Source: Nonomuraea polychroma
Lineage (GTDB): Bacteria; Actinomycetota; Actinomycetes; Streptosporangiales; Streptosporangiaceae
Assembly: GCF_004011505.1 (NCBI RefSeq)
Contig: NZ_SAUN01000001.1
Location: 7,219,501 to 7,283,500, forward strand
Direction: 5' to 3'
Length of the DNA: 64,000 bases
Under the pieces are notes generated by a model that had not been told where the DNA came from, made no database searches, and worked only from the letters and a program-made list of their open reading frames with translations. Below are positions 1 through 9,190 of this stretch, piece by piece. A program made the translations under genes and the position numbers. How positions within the stretch are numbered: the stretch's first letter is position 1; each line of letters opens with the position of its first letter.

Positions 1-630
1 GTCGACGGCAACTCCGTCGACGACACGGTGGCCGTTGCCAAGCGGCTGCGGCCCAACGTGAAGATCGTCACGCAGACGGGCAAGGGCAAGGGCGACGCCC
101 TGGCCGCCGGTTTCGCCGCGTGCACGAGCGACATCATCGTCATGATCGACGCCGACGGCTCCACCGACGGCCGCGAGATCATCAACTTCGTGGGCGCGCT
201 GGTGACGGGCGCCGACTTCGTCAAGGGGTCGCGCTACGCCTCCGGGGGCGGCAGCGACGACCTGACGCTGAACCGGCGCCTGGGCAACAAGGTCCTCACC
301 GGCATCGTCAACATCATGTACAACACCAAGTACACCGACCTGTGCTACGGCTACAACGCTTTCTGGGCCCGCCACCTGGACGTGCTCAACCTCGACTGCG
401 ACGGCTTCGAGGTGGAGACGCTGATGAACGTGCGGGCCGCCAAGGCCGGGCTGAAGGTGCACGAGGTGCCGAGCCACGAGCGCAACCGCATTCACGGCGA
501 GAGCAACCTGCGCGCCGTACGAGATGGCTTCCGCGTGCTCAAGACCATCCTGAAGGAGTGGCGTCGCCAGCCCGCTCCCGCTCAGCCTGAGCCGACCGCC
601 ACCCCTGCCGCTGACCGAGGCGTCGCTTAA
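1..630 (+). CDS. Family 2 glycosyltransferase (5' end outside window)
   Basis: The frame is already open at base 1 (V-D-G-N-S-V-D-D-T before the first GTG at 28), so the N-terminus lies outside the window; 209 residues are visible. A GT-A nucleotide-sugar transferase is indicated by the metal-binding DADGS motif near visible residue 50, the preceding KGKGDAL, and a C-terminal RNRIHGESNL motif of the kind found in polyprenyl-phosphate-type GT2 enzymes. The last 20 residues are a Pro/Ala-rich cytoplasmic tail. It is followed after 11 bp by a second GT2 gene, so it is probably part of a surface-polysaccharide operon, transferring a sugar to a lipid carrier or growing glycan at the inner membrane face. 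Donor and acceptor cannot be read from the sequence. Confidence 0.88.
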   Translation, partial: VDGNSVDDTVAVAKRLRPNVKIVTQTGKGKGDALAAGFAACTSDIIVMIDADGSTDGREIINFVGALVTGADFVKGSRYASGGGSDDLTLNRRLGNKVLTGIVNIMYNTKYTDLCYGYNAFWARHLDVLNLDCDGFEVETLMNVRAAKAGLKVHEVPSHERNRIHGESNLRAVRDGFRVLKTILKEWRRQPAPAQPEPTATPAADRGVA

Positions 631-641
631 GAAGGATCGTT

Positions 642-1583
642 GTGAACACGTCTGTTGTCATCTGCGTCTACACCGAGGACCGGTGGGAGGACATCAGGCA
701 GGCAGTCGAGTCGGTCGAGAACCAGACACGCCCGGCACACGAGCTGATCCTGGTGGTCGACCACAACCCCGACCTGCACCTCAAGCTCAAGCTTGAATAC
801 CCGCAGGCCATCGTGGTGGAGAACAGCCACGAGCAGGGGCTGTCCGGCGGCAAGAACACCGGTGTGGCCACGGCCAACGGTGAGATCGTCGCCTTCCTCG
901 ACGACGACGCCGTCGCCGACCCCGGGTGGCTGGAGGCTTTGGAGGAGGGCTTCCAGGAACCGGATGTGGTGGGCGTCGGCGGCCGTACCGATCCCGTATG
1001 GGCGTCGGGGGTGCGGCCGCGGTGGTTCCCGTACGAGTTCGACTGGACGGTCGGGTGCACGTACCGCGGCATGCCGTCGGTGCGCGCGCCCATCCGCAAC
1101 GTGATGGGCGGCAACGCGGCGTTCCTGCGTGACGTGGTCGCCGAGGTGGGCGGGTTCCACAGCGGCATCGGGCGCAGTGTGCAGGGACGCAAGTCGCGCC
1201 CGCTGGGCTGCGAGGAGACGGAGTTCTGCATCCGGCTGAGCCAGCGCAAGCCGGGCTCGGTCATGTTGTTCGAGCCGCGTGCGGTGATCGGGCACAAGGT
1301 GTCCAGGCAGCGCGAGCGGTTCGCGTACTTCAGGTCGAGGTGCTACGCGGAGGGGCTGTCTAAGGCCCTGGTGACGCAGGAGGTGGGCACCCAGGACGGG
1401 CTGGCCAGCGAGCGGGCGCACGCGCTCAAGACACTGCCGCTGGGCGCGCTGCGCGGGGTCGGCGAGGCATTCCGCGGCGACCTGGGCGGGCTCGGCCGGG
1501 CGGCCGCGATCGTCATCGGGCTGGCCTGGACGACCTGGGGTTATGTGGTGGGTTCCGTACGGCTTAAGGTGGCGCGATCATGA
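642..1583 (+). CDS. Family 2 glycosyltransferase
   Basis: This is a 313-residue GT2 protein. It opens with VVICVYTEDRWEDI, the first beta strand of the GT-A fold, has the metal-binding DDDAVADPGW near residue 88, an acceptor-site segment NVMGGNAAFLR near residue 152 and EETEFCIRL near residue 191. The C-terminal 40 residues are hydrophobic or amphipathic and may hold it on the membrane. The GTG start has an upstream AAGAAGGA ribosome site. Its stop overlaps the next start by four bases (ATGA), so it is translationally coupled to the deacetylase. It probably adds one residue of the repeat unit assembled with the neighbouring glycosyltransferase. Confidence 0.88.
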   Translation: MNTSVVICVYTEDRWEDIRQAVESVENQTRPAHELILVVDHNPDLHLKLKLEYPQAIVVENSHEQGLSGGKNTGVATANGEIVAFLDDDAVADPGWLEALEEGFQEPDVVGVGGRTDPVWASGVRPRWFPYEFDWTVGCTYRGMPSVRAPIRNVMGGNAAFLRDVVAEVGGFHSGIGRSVQGRKSRPLGCEETEFCIRLSQRKPGSVMLFEPRAVIGHKVSRQRERFAYFRSRCYAEGLSKALVTQEVGTQDGLASERAHALKTLPLGALRGVGEAFRGDLGGLGRAAAIVIGLAWTTWGYVVGSVRLKVARS

Positions 1584-2383
1584 TCCGCGTTCCGATCCTG
1601 ATGTACCACTCCGTCACGGACAGCCCCAATGACGAGACCCGCCCGCATGCGGTGCGGCCCTCGGACCTGGACGAGCAGCTCGCCTACCTGAAGGAGAGCG
1701 GTTTCACCCCGCTCACGCTGGGCGACCTGGTGGCGGCGCTCAACAAGATCGACGGCCACGCCGTGCCGGAGAAGCCGGTCGTGGTCACCTTCGACGACGG
1801 CTACGCCGACTTCCACAGCAAGGCGCTGCCGCTGCTCGACAAGCACAGCTTCCCCGCCACGGTCTTCCTGACCAGCGGCTGGGTCTCCGACGCGGGCAAG
1901 GACGCCGCGGGCCGGCCACTGGACGACATGTTGTCCTGGGGCCAGGCCCGCGAGGCCGCGCAGACCGGCATCGAGATCGGCGGCCACAGCCACAGCCACC
2001 CCCAGCTCGACCAGCTCCGCACCGAGGACCTGCGGCAGGAGCTGCGCAGGAACAAGGGCCTGCTGGAGGAGAAGATCGGCGCGCCGGTCGCCACCATGGC
2101 GTATCCCTATGGTTACTCCAGCGCCCGTGTCCGGAGAGAAGTGCGCAAGGCCGGATATTTCGCTGCTTGCGCCGTGAGTAACACGATCGCCGCGGACCGG
2201 CACGACATGCTCGCCATCCCCCGGTTGACGGTCGGCAAGGGCACGACCATCAACATGTTCAAGCGCGCCGTCGAAGGCACCGCCGTACCTCTCATCTACC
2301 TGCGCGAGCGCATCCTCACCAAGGGGTACGCGGTCGTGCGGCGCACGAGGTACGGGCTGCAGCGGGTGCGCGGAAATGTCTAG
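1580..2383 (+). CDS. Polysaccharide deacetylase (CE4/NodB family)
   Basis: This 267-residue NodB-fold metalloenzyme shows the family motifs in order: TFDDGYADF (catalytic base and metal Asp) near residue 72, the metal-binding GGHSHSHPQL near residue 133, and the MAYPYGYSS active-site groove near residue 174. CE4 enzymes remove N- or O-acetyl groups from polysaccharides. No cleavable signal peptide is evident, only a short hydrophobic start (VPILMYHS), so it may act on lipid-linked precursors inside the cell or leave by an unseen route. It is coupled to the preceding glycosyltransferase by ATGA and overlaps the flippase start by 8 bp, which argues that glycan deacetylation belongs to this assembly pathway. 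Confidence 0.87.
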   Translation: MIRVPILMYHSVTDSPNDETRPHAVRPSDLDEQLAYLKESGFTPLTLGDLVAALNKIDGHAVPEKPVVVTFDDGYADFHSKALPLLDKHSFPATVFLTSGWVSDAGKDAAGRPLDDMLSWGQAREAAQTGIEIGGHSHSHPQLDQLRTEDLRQELRRNKGLLEEKIGAPVATMAYPYGYSSARVRREVRKAGYFAACAVSNTIAADRHDMLAIPRLTVGKGTTINMFKRAVEGTAVPLIYLRERILTKGYAVVRRTRYGLQRVRGNV

Positions 2384-3692
2384 CGTCTGGGGAAAGATCC
2401 TTCACGACCTCCGCAACCCCCTCTTCCGGCAGGGCTATGCCCTCATGGCCAACACCGTCGTCACCGGCGTGCTCGGCATGGGCTACTGGCTGCTGGCCGC
2501 CCACTACTACTCGCCCGAGGAGTTCGGCCGCGGGCAGGCCGTGATCACCGCGATGCGGTTGTTCGCCTCGCTGACCGCGCTCGGGTTCGTGGGGGCGCTC
2601 GCCCGTTACCTCCCGGTGGCGGGCCGCCGCACGCCCGAGCTGATCCTGCGCGGATACGGCCTGGCCGCCGCCACGGGCGGGGTCGCGGCGCTCGGCTTCC
2701 TGCTGACGCTGCCGATGTGGGGTCAGACCTACCAGGTGCTGGGTGGCTTCGGGCCGGGGCTGTTCTTCCTGGCGTCCGTGGTGGTGTGGGCCGTGTTCAC
2801 GCTGCAGGACGTGGTGCTGACCGGGCTGCGCAGGGCGACGTTCGTGCCCATGAACAACCTCGTCTTCGGCCTGGTCAAGATGGGGCTGCTGGTGGCGCTG
2901 GCGGGCGCGCTGCCCGAAGGCGGGATCTTCGTCTCGTGGGTGATACCGACGGCGCTCGCGCTGATCCCGGTCAACTGGCTGATCTTCGGTGTGGTCGTGC
3001 CCCGGCACGTGCGGCAGGCCGACGCCGAGCAGGAGCCGCCGCGGCTGCGGGAGGTCGGCAGGTTCCTGGCCGGGGACTTCCCCGGGACGTTGTCGATCCT
3101 GGCGATCGTCTACCTGGTGCCGGTCGTCATCGCCACGCAGGTGGGCGAGGCCACGTTCGGGCGGTTCTCGATGGCGCACACGCTGGCCAGCATGATCGAG
3201 CTGCTGGCCATGAACATGGCGGTGTCGCTGACCGTCGAGGGCTCTTTCGAGCCTGCTCAGCTGGCCGCCAACTGCCGAAGGGCGTTGCGGCGGGCGTTCA
3301 TGATCGTCACTCCGATCATCGCGGTGGCGATCCTCGGGGCGCCGCTGATCCTGACGATCTTCGGGTCGGAGTTCGCCGAAGAGGGCACGCTGCTGCTGCG
3401 GCTGATGGCGCTCGCCGTGTTGCCGCGGGTGCTGATCGAGGTGTACCTGAGCGCGCTGCGCGCGCAGAGCAAGGCACGTGCGCTGGCGGTCGTGCAGATC
3501 GGGCTGGCCGTGCTCGTGCTGGTGTCCACCATCGCCTTGTTCCCGTTCGCGGGAGTGAACGCGGTGGGGTACGGGTTGCTCTTCAGCGAGCTGCTCGTGG
3601 CGGTGTTGATCTTCGGGAATCTTCGTAGAATTCTCAAGTTCGGTGAATCTGGGAAGGCGACTGTCATCCAGGGGTCGTCCGGGGCCGCATGA
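2376..3692 (+). CDS. Wzx-like oligosaccharide flippase
   Basis: The protein has 438 residues and about twelve hydrophobic segments, starting at LMANTVVTGVLGMGYWLLAA. The pattern matches the MOP/polysaccharide-transporter superfamily, including the YYSPEEFGRGQAV segment near residue 47 that follows the first helix in many Wzx/RfbX proteins. The family moves undecaprenyl-linked oligosaccharides from the inner to the outer face of the cytoplasmic membrane. It overlaps the deacetylase upstream by 8 bp and the next gene by ATGA, so it is translated within one operon with the glycosyltransferases. The exact sugar is unknown. Confidence 0.83.
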   Translation: MSSVWGKILHDLRNPLFRQGYALMANTVVTGVLGMGYWLLAAHYYSPEEFGRGQAVITAMRLFASLTALGFVGALARYLPVAGRRTPELILRGYGLAAATGGVAALGFLLTLPMWGQTYQVLGGFGPGLFFLASVVVWAVFTLQDVVLTGLRRATFVPMNNLVFGLVKMGLLVALAGALPEGGIFVSWVIPTALALIPVNWLIFGVVVPRHVRQADAEQEPPRLREVGRFLAGDFPGTLSILAIVYLVPVVIATQVGEATFGRFSMAHTLASMIELLAMNMAVSLTVEGSFEPAQLAANCRRALRRAFMIVTPIIAVAILGAPLILTIFGSEFAEEGTLLLRLMALAVLPRVLIEVYLSALRAQSKARALAVVQIGLAVLVLVSTIALFPFAGVNAVGYGLLFSELLVAVLIFGNLRRILKFGESGKATVIQGSSGAA

Positions 3693-6600
3693 TGGTCAAC
3701 GTGAGGCAACGGGACGGCGATGGCATGACAACGGGGATCACCGGCTCCTCGGACGTGCGTGGGGACAAGGAGGAGTCAGACGTGCCCTTCGATCCGGAGG
3801 CTACCGGGGTGATCCCGAAGCTGACGTTCGACAAGGAGACGGCCCCGACGGAGGCGGCCGACGGCACGGCTGAAAGCTCTGCCACCGAATCTGCTCCGGA
3901 CTCTGCCACCGAACCTGCCGCGGAGTCTGCTCCGGACTCTGCTCCGCCCGAGGCCGAGTCCGCCGCGGACCAGACCACGACATTCCGGATTCCCGGGCCG
4001 TCCCTCCACATCGGCCGGCCGCCGGCCGTGGAGGAAGCCGACCCGGCAGCCGCCGGGACCGTCTCCATGCCCGTCCAACCGCCTGACGACGAACCGCCGG
4101 GCACGGGAACGGATGGCGCTGAGGGCGCCGAGCGTGCTGGTGACGAGGCCGACACGCCTACCAGCCCGGGCGGCCTGCGCACGCAACCGGCCAGCGGGCC
4201 GCAGCCCACCGGTTCGCAGGAGGCTGCGGGCGCCAAGACCAGCGCGTCCAAGGAGGCGTCGTCCGGCGGCTCGCCCACGAAGGGGACATCCCCCGCCAAG
4301 GGGACGCAGAGCAGCGAGGCGACGCCTGCCACCACGAGCTCACCCGCAGACAAGGGCACGCCCGACGCGAACGGCACGCCTGACACCAAGGGCACGCCCG
4401 ACGCGAAGGGCGCACCCGTTGGGAAGGGCGCAGCGAGCGGAGGCGCGTCCGGCCCGAGCACACCCGCCGGAGCTCCCACCGCGAAGTCGCCTGCCGTCGG
4501 ACCTGCGGCCAAGGGACCGGCCGGCGGCGACTCGCCGGCGGGGAGCCCAGCGCCTGGCACTCCGAGCGCCGGTGGACCAGCCGCCGGCGCACCGTCCGGG
4601 AGGCCGACCCCTGGAGGCTCCGCCGGTGGCGGACCCGCCGGTGGTAGACCGGCCGGTGGTAGACCGGCCGGAGCGGCGAAGAGCGGGCTGGCCGGTTTGG
4701 TGCAGCCTGTCGGGGTGCCGCCGCAGGGTCCGGGCGGGCCAGGGGTGCCTCCAGGCGCCCCTGCGACCACGCCGTCGCGCCAAGCGCTCCCCCACCAGGC
4801 AATGCCCCAGCAGGCCGTGCCCCAGCAGGCCATGCCGCAGCAGGCGGCCCCCAAGCCGCGCCCGGCCGGAGGCCGGATCGGCGCGCTGATCGCCAGCGCG
4901 CCCACGTGGCTGCCCGTCCTGCTGGTCCTCGAGGGCCTGCTCATGTACGTCCTCGCCCTCAAGGTCTCCCCAGGACCCCTGCGCGGCGTGGATCCCAACG
5001 ACATCGACGGCCTGGGCCTCATCTCGGCGCTCCCGGCGACGGCGTTCATCGCGATCCTCATCATGATCGTGTCGTTCTTCGTCACGGTCGCCCAGAGCAC
5101 CGACCGCAAGTTCCTGCTGCTGTTCCAGATCGCCGCCATCACGTTCGCCCTGCACGGCGCGGGCGCCTTGGTGGCGACCGAACCGCGCTTCCCCACCGCG
5201 TACATCCATGCCGGTTTCGTCGAGTTCATCGGCAGAACCGGCGAGACCGCCATCAGCATCGACGCCCGCATGGGCTGGCCGGGCTTCTTCGCGTTGTTCG
5301 CCTTCGTGACGAAGGCCGCGGGCATCACCGACCTGACGCCGATCCTGATGTGGACGCCACTCCTGTCCAACCTGCTCTACCTGCTGCCGTTCGTGCTGAT
5401 CCTGCGCCAGGTCGTGGCGACCACGCGGGCGCGGTGGTTCGCGGCGCTGCTGTTCGTGCTGGTGCAGTGGATCGGTCAGGACTACTTCTCGCCGCAGGGC
5501 TTCACGTTCGCCCTGTATCTGGCGTTCGTGGCGATCCTGCTGCGCTGGTTCGGGCGGGTGGAGCCGCGGACGAAGCCGATCGCGCCCAAGGGTCTGCGCA
5601 AGCTGCTGGGCAAGCTGGACGCGATGACGCCCGGCGAGCTGGCCAACACCGGCACCTACCGCGCCGACAAGCTGCTCATGCTCATGATGCTGCTGGCGTT
5701 GTTCTTCGCGTCGGTGGCCTCGCACCAGATCACGCCGTTCATGATGCTCGGCGTCGTGACCGCGTTGCTGATCTTCAAGCGGACCTCGCTCACGTGGGCG
5801 CTGCCGTTCGCCCTCGGGCTGGTGGTGCTGGCCTGGATCAGTTACATGACGGTCGGTTTCTGGGCGAGCCAGATCGACGCGATCTTCGGCGGCCTGGGCC
5901 GCATCCTGCAGAACATCCGCACCAACACCGGCGACCGGATCGAGGGCAGCGACCCGGCGCACGCGCTGGTGCTCCAGGCACGCCTCGGCATCCTCGTGGT
6001 GATCCTCAGCCTGGCCGCGACGGGCCTGTTCCGGCGGCTGCGGCGTGGCGTGTTCGACCGGTCGGCGCTCATCCTGCTGTGCGTGCCGGTGCTGGCGCTC
6101 GGCCTGCAGAGCTACGGCGGCGAGATCGGGCTGCGCATCTACATGTTCGCGCTGCCCGGCGCCTGCCTACTGGCCGCGTACGCGTTCTTCCCGAACCTGC
6201 CGGCCGACAGCTCGGACGTGCGCGAGGAGACCGTGCCGCTGCGCAAGCGGAACGTGCGCTTCAATCCGCAGCTCACCAGGAAGATCTCGGTCGTGCTCGC
6301 GGCCTGCTTCGCGGTGTTCTTCGCGTTCGCGTTCCTGCTGGCCAGGTACGGCAACGAGAAGTTCGAGCGGGTCACCGCCGGCGAGGTCGGCGCCATGCAC
6401 TACGTCTACGAGCACGACAAGCCCAGCGCGCGGGTGATCTATCTGGTCCCGAAGCTCGGTCGCGAGGTCACGCCCATCATGCCGTGGGGCGAGCGGGACG
6501 TGGAGATCGTCAGCTTCAACATGCAGGCCCGCGTGTACAAGGACCCGACGAAGATCGCGGACGCGGTCAAGACTCTGCAGGAATCGCCACGGAACTCGTA

Positions 6601-7012
6601 CCTCATGGTGAGCCGCGGCCAGGTGAGCTACCTGCAGCTCAACGAGGGGTTCCCGGCGGACTGGGGCGAGCGGTTCCGCGCGGCGCTCGACGCCTCGCCC
6701 GACCTGAAGCGGGTCTACTCGAACAAGGACGCGGCGCTCTACACGTGGAAGAAGTTCGTCCGCGGCACGGAGATCCCCGAGCCGAACCCGTACGCGGGCC
6801 GCGGCGACCCGACGTCTCCCTGGACGCCGGTGGGCATCGGCGCGCTGGGTGTGACATGGGTCGCATTCTTCGGGTACGAGATCATCCGGCTCAACGGCCC
6901 CAACCGGGCCAGGAAGGCCCGCAGGCGGCTGCTGTACCTGGCGATTCCGGCCTTCGTGGTGGCCTTCGCGGTGATCGTCGAGCGGTTCCTCTATATCGCA
7001 CAAAATAACTGA
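3689..7012 (+). CDS. Large polytopic membrane protein with disordered N-terminus (polymerase/GT-C-like)
   Basis: This 1107-residue protein has two unlike halves. Residues 1-390 are almost free of hydrophobic residues and rich in Pro, Ala, Gly, Thr, Ser and charged residues, with short internal repeats (KGTPDxxGTPD, then MPQQAxPQQA). From about residue 405 (TWLPVLLVLEGLLMYVLALK) there are roughly 14 membrane helices, a soluble outer segment at about 870-1045, and two more helices at the end. I do not recognise a named family. Position in the operon, topology and the outer C-terminal part suggest a Wzy-type polymerase, ligase or GT-C sugar transferase. The start overlaps the flippase stop; ATGs at 3692 and 3725 are alternatives. 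The low-complexity half makes length and start less certain than the membrane half. Confidence 0.72.
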   Translation: MMVNVRQRDGDGMTTGITGSSDVRGDKEESDVPFDPEATGVIPKLTFDKETAPTEAADGTAESSATESAPDSATEPAAESAPDSAPPEAESAADQTTTFRIPGPSLHIGRPPAVEEADPAAAGTVSMPVQPPDDEPPGTGTDGAEGAERAGDEADTPTSPGGLRTQPASGPQPTGSQEAAGAKTSASKEASSGGSPTKGTSPAKGTQSSEATPATTSSPADKGTPDANGTPDTKGTPDAKGAPVGKGAASGGASGPSTPAGAPTAKSPAVGPAAKGPAGGDSPAGSPAPGTPSAGGPAAGAPSGRPTPGGSAGGGPAGGRPAGGRPAGAAKSGLAGLVQPVGVPPQGPGGPGVPPGAPATTPSRQALPHQAMPQQAVPQQAMPQQAAPKPRPAGGRIGALIASAPTWLPVLLVLEGLLMYVLALKVSPGPLRGVDPNDIDGLGLISALPATAFIAILIMIVSFFVTVAQSTDRKFLLLFQIAAITFALHGAGALVATEPRFPTAYIHAGFVEFIGRTGETAISIDARMGWPGFFALFAFVTKAAGITDLTPILMWTPLLSNLLYLLPFVLILRQVVATTRARWFAALLFVLVQWIGQDYFSPQGFTFALYLAFVAILLRWFGRVEPRTKPIAPKGLRKLLGKLDAMTPGELANTGTYRADKLLMLMMLLALFFASVASHQITPFMMLGVVTALLIFKRTSLTWALPFALGLVVLAWISYMTVGFWASQIDAIFGGLGRILQNIRTNTGDRIEGSDPAHALVLQARLGILVVILSLAATGLFRRLRRGVFDRSALILLCVPVLALGLQSYGGEIGLRIYMFALPGACLLAAYAFFPNLPADSSDVREETVPLRKRNVRFNPQLTRKISVVLAACFAVFFAFAFLLARYGNEKFERVTAGEVGAMHYVYEHDKPSARVIYLVPKLGREVTPIMPWGERDVEIVSFNMQARVYKDPTKIADAVKTLQESPRNSYLMVSRGQVSYLQLNEGFPADWGERFRAALDASPDLKRVYSNKDAALYTWKKFVRGTEIPEPNPYAGRGDPTSPWTPVGIGALGVTWVAFFGYEIIRLNGPNRARKARRRLLYLAIPAFVVAFAVIVERFLYIAQNN

Positions 7013-7054
7013 GTTCACAGGAAACACTCAGCATGTGCGGAATGATGTCACTCG

Positions 7055-8257
7055 ATGAGGACACAGAGGACACTTTCCGCAACCCCGGACGCACGACCCC
7101 CATCCGCGGCCGCGAGGATCGCTTCTGTGGACGCTCTGAGAGGCTTCTCACTCCTGGGCATCCTCGTGGTCAACATCGCCTTCCTGGCCTCCGGCTACCG
7201 GATGGCCGGGCTGGCGGAGCCCGCGTTCGACTCGCCGCTGGACTGGGGCGTGCGGTGGACCGTGACGCTGCTGCTGGAGAACAAGTTCTACCTGCTGTTC
7301 TCCTTCCTGTTCGGCTACAGCTTCACGCTTCAGCTCGACTCGGCCGCCCGGCTGGACCGGCCGTTCGTCCCGATGTTCCTGCGCCGGCTGGCCGGGTTGT
7401 TCCTGCTCGGGCTGGCGCACGCCGTGTTGTTGTTCCCCGGGGACATCCTGACGACGTACGCGGCCGTGGGCGTGGCGCTGCTGGTGCTGCGCCGGATCAC
7501 GCCCCGTGCCGCGATCCTGCTGGCCGCCGGCCTGACCGCCCTCCTGGCCCTCGGCTTCGTGCTGCTGGCCCTGATGGCCATGGCGGGACACGACATGTCG
7601 GGCACGGTCGCGGGCGGGGCCGCTGAGGCCACCCGATCGGACGCGGCCCTCGGCAGCGGCTTCTGGGAGATCGTCGCCGAACACGTCCGCAAACTGTCCT
7701 CGATCATCATGCTCCGCGTGCTCTTCCAGGGTCCGGCGGTGCTGGCCGCCTGCCTGGTCGGTCTCGCCATCGGCAAGCTGGGCGCACTTCGCGACCTGTC
7801 CGCCCACACGAGGACGCTCCGCAGGCTCCAGTGGACGGGCTTCACGGTCGGGCTGGCGGGCGCGTGCTTCTATACCCTGGCGGCCTGGAACGGCACCGTC
7901 CACAAGTTCTGGGGCGAGGCGGTGGACCTGGTGACGGCTCCTTTGCTGGCGGCCGCGTACGGGGCCACGTTCCTGCGGCTACTGCCTCATGTGCCGCGGC
8001 TCGGGCGCGCCCTGGCCGCGCCCGGCCGGATGGCGTTGTCCAACTACTTGGCGCAGTCGCTCATCTGCGCGTTGATCTTCACGGGGTACGGGCTGGCGTT
8101 GGTGGACCGGGTCAGCCCGCCGGTGGAGGTCGTGATCGCTCTCGGCATCTTCACGGCCCAGGTGCTCTACAGCCGGTGGTGGCTCAAGGGGCATCGGTAC
8201 GGGCCGGTGGAGTGGTTGCTGCGATACCTCACGTACTGTCGCAGACCGGGTGCCTGA
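7055..8257 (+). CDS. DUF418 family membrane protein
   Basis: This 400-residue protein has about ten membrane helices. The first follows DALRGFSLLGILVVNIAF; the C-terminus carries the DUF418 signature APGRMALSNYLAQSL followed by YGPVEWLLRYLTY. The family resembles acyltransferase-3-type membrane proteins (DALRG near the N-terminus is shared), but its reaction is not established. It lies 42 bp after the polysaccharide operon on the same strand and could modify the glycan or simply be adjacent. No good ribosome site precedes the ATG at 7055, so the exact start is uncertain; the first 25 residues before SVDALRG are not conserved-looking. Confidence 0.85.
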   Translation: MRTQRTLSATPDARPPSAAARIASVDALRGFSLLGILVVNIAFLASGYRMAGLAEPAFDSPLDWGVRWTVTLLLENKFYLLFSFLFGYSFTLQLDSAARLDRPFVPMFLRRLAGLFLLGLAHAVLLFPGDILTTYAAVGVALLVLRRITPRAAILLAAGLTALLALGFVLLALMAMAGHDMSGTVAGGAAEATRSDAALGSGFWEIVAEHVRKLSSIIMLRVLFQGPAVLAACLVGLAIGKLGALRDLSAHTRTLRRLQWTGFTVGLAGACFYTLAAWNGTVHKFWGEAVDLVTAPLLAAAYGATFLRLLPHVPRLGRALAAPGRMALSNYLAQSLICALIFTGYGLALVDRVSPPVEVVIALGIFTAQVLYSRWWLKGHRYGPVEWLLRYLTYCRRPGA

Positions 8258-8331
8258 CGTGCTGACGCAGACCAGGCCGTCGCGCGTAATTGAGGTGACC
8301 TTGTCGGCGTGGCCCTGAACAATAGGCCGAC

Positions 8332-8985
8332 ATGCGCCACTGGCCTCTCTTTAACCTGCGCCTGACCACACCCCACCTCGAACTGCGGATCCCCTCCCTG
8401 GACGACCTCGACGAGCTCGCCGACCGGGCGCTGGAAGGAGTGCACGATCCCGGCCGCATGCCGTTCGGGGCGCCGTGGACCGATGCCCCCGCCGCCCAGC
8501 TCCCGGGCAACGTCATCCGCTTCCATCTCGGAGTCATGGCGCGCTGCCAGCCCGACAACTGGTTCTGCAACTTCGTCGTCGTCCATGAAGGCCGCGTGAT
8601 CGGCGCCCAGGACCTGGCCGCCACCGACTTCTCCGTCACGCGGGAGGTGCGCACGGGCTCGTGGCTGGGCCGTGCTCACCAGGGCAAGGGGCTCGGCACC
8701 GAGATGCGCGCCGCCGTACTCCACCTGGCCTTCGCCGGGCTCGGCGCCCAGACGGCGGTCTCCAGCGCCTTCCTGGACAACCCAGCGTCACTCGCCGTCT
8801 CCCGCAAGCTCGGCTACCAGCCAGATGGGATGATCGTCCAGCAGATACGGGGGCAGCGAGCGGTCCAGCAGCGCCTGCGCCTGGACCGGGACGATTTCAC
8901 CAGCCCGGTGCCGGTGAAGATCCACGGTTTGGAGGCCTGCCTGCCGCATTTCGGCCTGCCGACGACACAGCCACTGCCGTCATGA
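8332..8985 (+). CDS. GNAT N-acetyltransferase (RimJ/RimL type)
   Basis: A 217-residue single-domain protein. LRLTTPHLELRIPSLDDL at the start is typical of RimJ/RimL-type GNATs, and the acetyl-CoA pyrophosphate loop is visible as HQGKGLGTEM near residue 120, followed by FLDNPASLAVSRKLGY near residue 145. Such enzymes acetylate protein N-termini or small amines with acetyl-CoA in the cytoplasm; the substrate here is unknown. It is a monocistronic gene between DUF418 and the convergent toxin-antitoxin pair. Confidence 0.86.
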   Translation: MRHWPLFNLRLTTPHLELRIPSLDDLDELADRALEGVHDPGRMPFGAPWTDAPAAQLPGNVIRFHLGVMARCQPDNWFCNFVVVHEGRVIGAQDLAATDFSVTREVRTGSWLGRAHQGKGLGTEMRAAVLHLAFAGLGAQTAVSSAFLDNPASLAVSRKLGYQPDGMIVQQIRGQRAVQQRLRLDRDDFTSPVPVKIHGLEACLPHFGLPTTQPLPS

Positions 8986-9133
8986 GCACATGACACCAAG
9001 CCCTCGACAAGCTGGAACAGGACCAATCATCGTGGAGCGAGTCCAGCGCCGCGCGCGAAAGGCACCGGGGGGGTGGCCGCCAATGCCGCCATCATCGCCC
9101 CCGCTCTGGCGCAGCCAGCAGAGGACCGATGGA

Positions 9134-9148
9134 CCCCATCGATTGGGG
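9134..9148. terminator. Weak bidirectional hairpin between convergent genes
   Basis: CCCCA-TCGAT-TGGGG forms a 5-bp stem between the GNAT gene (+) and the antitoxin gene (-), which converge here. There is no T run on either side, so it could only be a Rho-assisted or GC-stem-only terminator. I see no gene in the surrounding 205 bp. Confidence 0.25.
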
Positions 9149-9190
9149 CCACCCGGGGCCTCGATTCGCTCCGCGACCGCCCGAGCCAGA

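Noticed and set aside
3664-5370. A 568-codon open frame on the minus strand opposite the large membrane protein
   Set aside because: Its translation is Pro/Ala/Gly-rich with no domain. It is the mirror of low-complexity GC-rich codons on the plus strand, which carries the operon-coupled gene with clear membrane helices.
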